Assembly (NCBI GenBank): GCA_030689585.1
Contig: JAUYFZ010000089.1
Location: 1-7,013, forward strand
Source: Rhodocyclaceae bacterium
GTDB taxonomy: Bacteria > Pseudomonadota > Gammaproteobacteria > Burkholderiales > Rhodocyclaceae
Direction of reading: 5' to 3'
DNA length: 7,013 bases
Shown here: one piece after another, positions 6,121 to 7,013 of the stretch
Layout: each line of letters opens with the position of its first letter
Position numbering within the stretch: the stretch's first letter is position 1
Position numbers and translations under genes: made by a program
Notes under the pieces: model-generated
The model's database searches: none
What the model saw: the letters and a program-made list of their open reading frames with translations, nothing else
Told to the model about the DNA's origin: nothing

Positions 6121-6957
6121 ATGGAATTTCCTGCCCTGTTATCCGCCATTATTTTAGGTCTCGTCGAAGGTTTGACGGAATTTCTGCCTGTTTCCAGCAC
6201 GGGGCATTTAATTCTGGCCGGCGATCTGCTGTCTTTCAACGATGAACGCGGCAAGTTGTTTCATATCGTCATTCAATCCGGGGCCATTCTGGCCGTCTGC
6301 TGGGAATATCGAGCAAAAATCGCCAGCGTGCTGGCCGGTCTTTCGCACCACGAGGCGATTCCACGATGGGCGGCACGTCGATTCGTGCTGAATCTGGCGA
6401 TTGCCTTTTTGCCCCTGGCCCTCTTGGGGCTGGCTTTCGGCAAGGCGATCAAGGCCTCGCTGTTTAATCCTCCGGTGGTCGCCGCCGCCTTCATTCTCGG
6501 TGCTTTTATCATTCTCTGGGCAGAACGACGACAGCATCACATCCGCATCGACAATGTGGACGATTTGATGCCGCTGGATGCCTTCAAGCTGGGGATCGCG
6601 CAAGCCTTTGCCCTGATTCCCGGCACGTCCCGTTCAGGGGCCACCATCATCGGCGGGATGCTGTTCGGCCTGTCGCGCCGTGCGGCCACCGAGTTTTCTT
6701 TTTTTCTGGCCATTCCCACGCTCTTAATCGCAACGGCCTATCAGCTTTGGAAAGAGCGTGCACTGTTGTCTTGGGATGACCTCGGCCTCTGGGTCGCCGG
6801 TTTTCTGGCCGCCTTTGTCTCAGCGTTTTTATGTGTGCGCTGGCTGCTGCGTTACATCTCGACCCACGACTTCACCCTGTTTGCTTGGTATCGCATCGCG
6901 TTTGGTCTTGTGGTGATCGTGACTTGGCAGACCGGCTGGGTAGCCTGGTCTGCCTAA
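6121..6957 (+). CDS. uppP: Undecaprenyl-diphosphate phosphatase UppP (BacA)
   Basis: This 278-residue integral membrane protein (E. coli 273) removes a phosphate from undecaprenyl diphosphate. It thereby recycles the lipid carrier for peptidoglycan and other wall polymers, and the family is linked to bacitracin resistance. The first conserved region is E16-G-L-T-E20-FLPVSSTGH29, with the glutamates and histidine matching the catalytic region of E. coli UppP (E17, E21, H30). The second is [10 protein letters not shown] (167-176), with R171 as the expected phosphate-binding arginine. The rest is a series of hydrophobic segments (about 10-35, 47-62, 88-108, 118-134, 155-180, 190-208, 222-240 and 253-270), as expected for the fold. 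The ATG is the only possible start, since an in-frame TAG lies at 6094-6096 with no GTG, TTG or ATG between. The distance from the start to E16 also agrees with the family. There is no Shine-Dalgarno sequence. It is divergent from the HD-GYP gene across a 63-bp gap and is probably monocistronic. Confidence 0.96.
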   Translation: MEFPALLSAIILGLVEGLTEFLPVSSTGHLILAGDLLSFNDERGKLFHIVIQSGAILAVCWEYRAKIASVLAGLSHHEAIPRWAARRFVLNLAIAFLPLALLGLAFGKAIKASLFNPPVVAAAFILGAFIILWAERRQHHIRIDNVDDLMPLDAFKLGIAQAFALIPGTSRSGATIIGGMLFGLSRRAATEFSFFLAIPTLLIATAYQLWKERALLSWDDLGLWVAGFLAAFVSAFLCVRWLLRYISTHDFTLFAWYRIAFGLVVIVTWQTGWVAWSA

Positions 6958-6969
6958 ACAATCACGGCT

Positions 6970-7013
6970 CTATGTGGTTTGTAGTGGGTAATCGAAGCGG
7001 TTGTTGCGGCCTC
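6970..7013 (-). CDS. Possible C-terminal end of a minus-strand gene, cut by the window edge
   Basis: One minus-strand frame reads GRNNRFDYPLQTT and then TAG (6970-6972). Its codons mostly end in C near the window edge, as in real genes of this window, and it would converge on uppP with a 12-bp gap. A second frame is also open to the edge and stops at 6954-6956, so the call is tentative. I do not recognise the protein from so few residues. Confidence 0.3.
   Translation of the reverse strand, partial: GRNNRFDYPLQTT

Overview
The window looks like chromosomal housekeeping DNA from a betaproteobacterium. The best evidence is a very large fused flavin/iron-sulfur dehydrogenase that opens with a DUF3683-type domain, a DUF3391-HD-GYP phosphodiesterase, and a GC-rich intergenic palindromic repeat of the CCCTCCCCTT/AAGGGGAGGG kind. 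Moderate GC (judged by eye) and a tRNA with an encoded CCA end fit this. The genus cannot be told from the sequence. I see no phage, plasmid, CRISPR or defence genes.

Layout from left to right. A tRNA with anticodon CAT (probably elongator Met) lies on the minus strand with its own terminator (1-28) and a strong promoter (127-156). Divergent from it, dsbC (219-941, plus) encodes the periplasmic disulfide isomerase. The candidate -35 boxes of the two promoters share the same 7 bp. The gap between dsbC and the next, convergent gene is filled by a 154-bp miniature inverted-repeat element (944-1097). It has perfect 15-bp terminal repeats, a flush 8-bp target duplication (AAATAGGC) and a nearly self-complementary G/C-rich core. 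Then follow, on the minus strand and transcribed right to left, an HD-GYP c-di-GMP phosphodiesterase (6057-4843) and, with no gap, a 1245-residue FAD/4Fe-4S 2-hydroxyacid dehydrogenase (4842-1105). Divergent from this pair, uppP/bacA (6121-6957, plus) encodes undecaprenyl-diphosphate phosphatase. The last 56 bases may hold the C-terminal end of another minus-strand gene.

How the genes relate. The HD-GYP and dehydrogenase genes look like a two-gene operon, because the stop of one abuts the start of the other. A functional link between c-di-GMP turnover and 2-hydroxyacid oxidation is possible but only inferred. DsbC and UppP are independent envelope housekeeping proteins.

The most notable discovery is the mobile element. 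It landed where the two convergent stop codons would have been separated by a single base (TAGGCTA). Its 8-bp duplication left both proteins intact, and it gave both genes a structured, G-quadruplex-prone 3' region. The divergent starts of the HD-GYP gene and uppP both lack a Shine-Dalgarno sequence.
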